Shown piece after piece: positions 19,148-21,184 of a DNA stretch of 21,184 nt. The DNA lies in the NCBI GenBank assembly GCA_030180075.1, contig JASNJN010000327.1, positions 1 through 21,184 of the forward strand, in the 5' to 3' direction. The notes under the pieces were generated by a model, which saw only the letters and a program-made list of their open reading frames with translations, ran no database searches and was not told the DNA's origin. A program made the translations under genes and the position numbers. Every line of letters begins with the position of its first letter. The first letter of the stretch is position 1. The stretch is from Mikrocytos mackini. Taxonomy: Eukaryota; Endomyxa; Ascetosporea; Mikrocytida; Mikrocytiidae.

Positions 19148-19330
19148 GGGTCAATATGACCCATATACAATTCCGGGATATTACGATACGGGTCATATTG
19201 ACCCAAGAATATATAATTTACCGTACTATATGGGTCATATTGACCCAGAAATATATAATTTATAGTACTATATGGGTTATATTGACCCATAATATTTTCC
19301 CTTGGAGCATCATATGGGTCATATTGACCC
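19148..19330. repeat. Five 15-bp inverted repeats at an exact 42-bp period
   Basis: GGGTCATATTGACCC (6-bp arms, 3-base centre) occurs at 19190, 19232 and 19316, with one change at 19274 (GGGTTATATTGACCC). At 19148 the same word is in reverse orientation (GGGTCAATATGACCC). All starts are 42 bp apart, about four helical turns. The spacers at 19205-19231 and 19247-19273 are alike, while the first and fourth spacers are quite different, yet the 15-mer and the spacing hold. Its place next to the truncated start of the MULE suggests a terminal binding array. A minisatellite of other origin is possible. Confidence 0.9.
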
Positions 19331-19405
19331 TTGTATTTAGTATAGTTTTAATATTTGGGAACAAGTTAAAAAGTATGACAGAAGGTTTAGAAATCATTAT
19401 CTTTA

Positions 19406-19768
19406 TTGGTAATCTTTGTTATCAATATAAACATTTTTTATTTTCAAAATTTAACTTTTGAAAATATCGAAAGCCTTCTAAGCCCACTCTGGGAAATACT
19501 AACACCTTACCATCAAATAAATGCGATAATAACCACTCGTTGTATTTTGATCGTATCTCCACAACCAATAAGACCCCAACAACAAACCACGAACTTAAAA
19601 CGAAATATTCGATTACAGGGGCATAGGACGATGAAAATAGGGAGGATAAACCTGAAATATATGATTAACCGAGCATACTGTGATTTCATAAAGTCATTTA
19701 GTCTATTGTACTTGGCAAACCTCTTGTGGTTTTCTAATCAGCCTTTAAAACTTCCGAGAAGAGCTTGA
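19406..19768 (+). other. Weak open frame, possible gene relic
   Basis: A 120-codon + frame opens at a TTG, with no ATG until MKIGRINLKYMINR. It includes ENIESLLSPLWEIL and SPQPIRPQQQTTNLKRNI. A second + frame over the same bases looks equally protein-like (LPSNKCDNNHSLYFDRIS) but is interrupted. No family is recognised and the two readings cannot be decided between, so this may be a decayed coding piece or chance. Confidence 0.18.
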
Positions 19769-19994
19769 CTCCATTAAAATACGTCCCATACGAGTGCATC
19801 AAATATAATCACATATTTATGCTGATTTTCATGAAAAGTATTTGGTGTACATAAAATCCTACGATTACACATAAAAGCAGATAACTAAATAAATAAGATA
19901 TGTTTACTGAGTTTGGTAATGACATTGTTTTGATGTATTAAGTTAAATTGTAATTTTAGAATTCAAAGGTTCAATAGAAATCTACAGATGGTTT

Positions 19995-20171
19995 ATGTCA
20001 GACGCTCCCACACCGAAAGTGGAAACGAGAAATAGACTCCCGGGGATATACGCCAAAAGACTAGAGGAGTTGAAGAAATCCAGTTCGAAGACGACAAAGT
20101 CACCAGAAGAACAAATTTTAAACCCTAGAAGCTTATTAAGAGCTCAAGGATTAAAGTCCTGCAAGTTATAA
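19995..20171 (+). CDS. Short ORF, 58 codons, unknown
   Basis: ATG at 19995 to TAA at 20171 encodes MSDAPTPKVETRNRLPGIYA and then KRLEELKKSSSKTTKSPEEQ, a charged, gene-like composition in an otherwise barren, A+T-rich area. The frame is open upstream to 19947 without an ATG, reading EFKGSIEIYRWF before the start. A TAATTTTAG string (19951-19959) there would fit the 3' end of a short microsporidian intron, so this might instead be the last exon of a longer or broken gene. No partner exon with a GTAAGT-type donor was clearly seen. The function is unknown. Confidence 0.35.
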   Translation: MSDAPTPKVETRNRLPGIYAKRLEELKKSSSKTTKSPEEQILNPRSLLRAQGLKSCKL

Positions 20172-20511
20172 AAATAACTATTAAAAAAAATAAAATGAAT
20201 AAAAATTCATATTTTAAAAAAAGAAAAATGCAGGCAGGGAATAGGGTATCCCCAAGTAGTGAAACTTGTACGGGTGGCAAAGCTTTGTCTTTGTGTGGAA
20301 AGGGCGTAAGTCTGGTGGTGGACTTTGTACCTTNAGGAAATAACTGGTTTTTATATTTTGGGAAATTTTAAAAATGAATTTCAATGGGATTTGTGACAGA
20401 TAAAGAGGACGGTTAATAAGTAATTAAATTAATTAATAACATTTAACCTTAAAAAAAAAAATTATTATACTTNAAAATNNTTAAATTTCCAACAAAACAA
20501 ATTATATTTGT
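20172..20511. other. Spacer with a short G+C-richer island
   Basis: Between the short ORF and subunit D most sequence is A+T-rich. Bases about 20228-20340 are more balanced and hold a 47-codon + frame starting MQAGNRVSPSSETCTGGKAL, open only if the codon containing the N at 20334 is not a stop. No function is recognised. Ns at 20473-20480 follow an A-run. Confidence 0.3.
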
Positions 20512-21156
20512 CTATTTATTTTTACTTTCATTTTTCTTTTTATTCATTACAACTTTTTTCATTCTAAAATTTTCTTCTCTTTCTCTTTCATCCAATTCAC
20601 TTTCAATATATTTGATTGTATTTTCCAATTTCGGCAAAATAACAAATTCTAACGCATTTACTTTTTGATTTGTTTTAATACTTTCTTCGTTAATTCTTTC
20701 CCAAATCATTTTACTGCTATTATAAACAGTCATTGCTTCTAAAAATAGCTGAAAGGCCTTCCTAGTCTTTTTAATACGTACTTTACCGCTGCTCCACAGG
20801 CCACTCTCTGCGTCCTTGTCATACTTTATGCTAAATTTCTCTGCGATTATTCCCATTACGTTAATAGGGGTGCTTAACACCTCTACACTCCCATGTTTTG
20901 ATGCGGATGAAAGTATGCGACTCGACACATCGCCGTGGACGTGCTCGGCTTCTGTTTTGAAGAATAATGCTTGCTTGTAACTTCGAATTATTTCGTTGTA
21001 GTTCTTCTCAATGTCCTTAGAGTATTCTGAAAGCTTAAATTTTAGAGCGTCTGACTTTCGCTTCATAATTGTGTGGCCCTTTTTGGCGCCGATGTATTTG
21101 TGCTTGTAGTATTGTATAGTGCTTCTAGAAGCTATGGTGGGGTATTTGTCGTCNNT
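20512..21156 (-). CDS. VMA8: V-type proton ATPase subunit D
   Basis: This is the central-stalk subunit D of the V1 sector, the long coiled coil that turns inside the A3B3 ring and couples ATP hydrolysis to proton transport in vacuolar-type membranes. Family signatures run in order: IGAKKGHTIMKRKSDALKFKL (the G-x-x-L-L-K-K-K-x-D-x-L block) and KVNALEFVILPKLENTIKY (R-V-N-A-L-E-x-V-x-I-P), then SELDEREREENFRMKKV, close to the universal LDEREREE-x-x-R-x-K-x. About 214 residues make it shorter than animal or yeast subunits (about 245-255), mostly at the tail and linker. The codon before DDKYP reads A-N-N at 21154-21156 and would be ATG if the Ns are T and G, giving the start MDDKYPTIASRS. Upstream bases continue off the window. 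It is intact and intron-free. Confidence 0.93.
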   Translation of the reverse strand, partial: XDDKYPTIASRSTIQYYKHKYIGAKKGHTIMKRKSDALKFKLSEYSKDIEKNYNEIIRSYKQALFFKTEAEHVHGDVSSRILSSASKHGSVEVLSTPINVMGIIAEKFSIKYDKDAESGLWSSGKVRIKKTRKAFQLFLEAMTVYNSSKMIWERINEESIKTNQKVNALEFVILPKLENTIKYIESELDEREREENFRMKKVVMNKKKNESKNK

Positions 21157-21184
21157 NTTGGTAAAGAAAATGAGAAGCAAAAAG

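Noticed and set aside
19148-19330. CRISPR-like array with palindromic repeats
   Set aside because: Two of the spacers are near copies of each other, the repeats are only 15 bp, no cas-like gene is present and the host is eukaryotic.
19156-19342. A + frame with a 14-residue repeat (WVILT motif)
   Set aside because: The period of 42 bp is a multiple of three, so any frame without a stop in one unit stays open across the array. The protein repeat is a by-product of the DNA repeat.
21157-21180. Start of V-ATPase subunit D at the window edge (MLLIFF...)
   Set aside because: It would add a hydrophobic tail absent from the family and runs through Ns. An ATG hidden at 21154-21156 fits the family start better.

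Overview
The window looks like a scaffold piece from a microsporidian with an expanded, transposon-rich genome. Three things point that way: intron-poor A+T-rich genes; a short V-ATPase subunit D (about 214 residues if the masked codon at its front is the start) and a eukaryote-type long-chain acyl-CoA synthetase; and a ten-kilobase stretch packed with decayed Ty3/gypsy, Merlin, Mutator-like and hAT-like elements. The lineage is inferred from gene style; no rRNA or species-specific marker is present. Scattered Ns mark scaffold joins or hard-to-read sequence.

Bases 1-5200 are the gene-dense part. A 5'-incomplete acyl-CoA synthetase (+) converges on a hypothetical protein with a hydrophobic N-terminal segment (-). 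Next come a small two-frame hypothetical gene (+), a hypothetical gene (-) whose start and body lie in different frames, and a gene for a small secreted protein (-).

Bases 5259-9706 hold one Ty3/gypsy LTR retrotransposon fossil on the minus strand. It is nearly whole, with about two breaks in the coding part. Its LTR is only about 100 bp and overlaps the start of gag and the end of pol. Its downstream LTR ends 60 bp before the start codon of the secreted-protein gene.

Bases 9707-20500 are gene-poor. In order they hold: an anonymous A+T-rich stretch with a faint gene relic; a 354-bp hAT-like MITE with G+C-rich palindromic ends; a 20-bp minisatellite; a broken Merlin/ISXO2 transposase with a perfect hairpin beside it; a foldback structure with inverted arrays of a 19-bp repeat; more anonymous sequence; and a broken Mutator-like (MULE, SWIM-finger) transposase. 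That transposase is split by a 409-bp hAT-like MITE with a perfect 8-bp target duplication. Just before the MULE start is an array of five 15-bp inverted repeats spaced exactly 42 bp apart, and after it a 58-codon ORF.

Bases 20512-21156 encode the V-type ATPase subunit D (-), with its start codon hidden under Ns. The cellular genes do not form a pathway: proton-pump assembly, fatty-acid activation and several unknowns simply neighbour one another. I did not find a clearly new multi-gene system. The best candidates for something undescribed are the phased 42-bp palindrome array, the foldback element with 19-bp arrays, and the ultra-compact LTR design.
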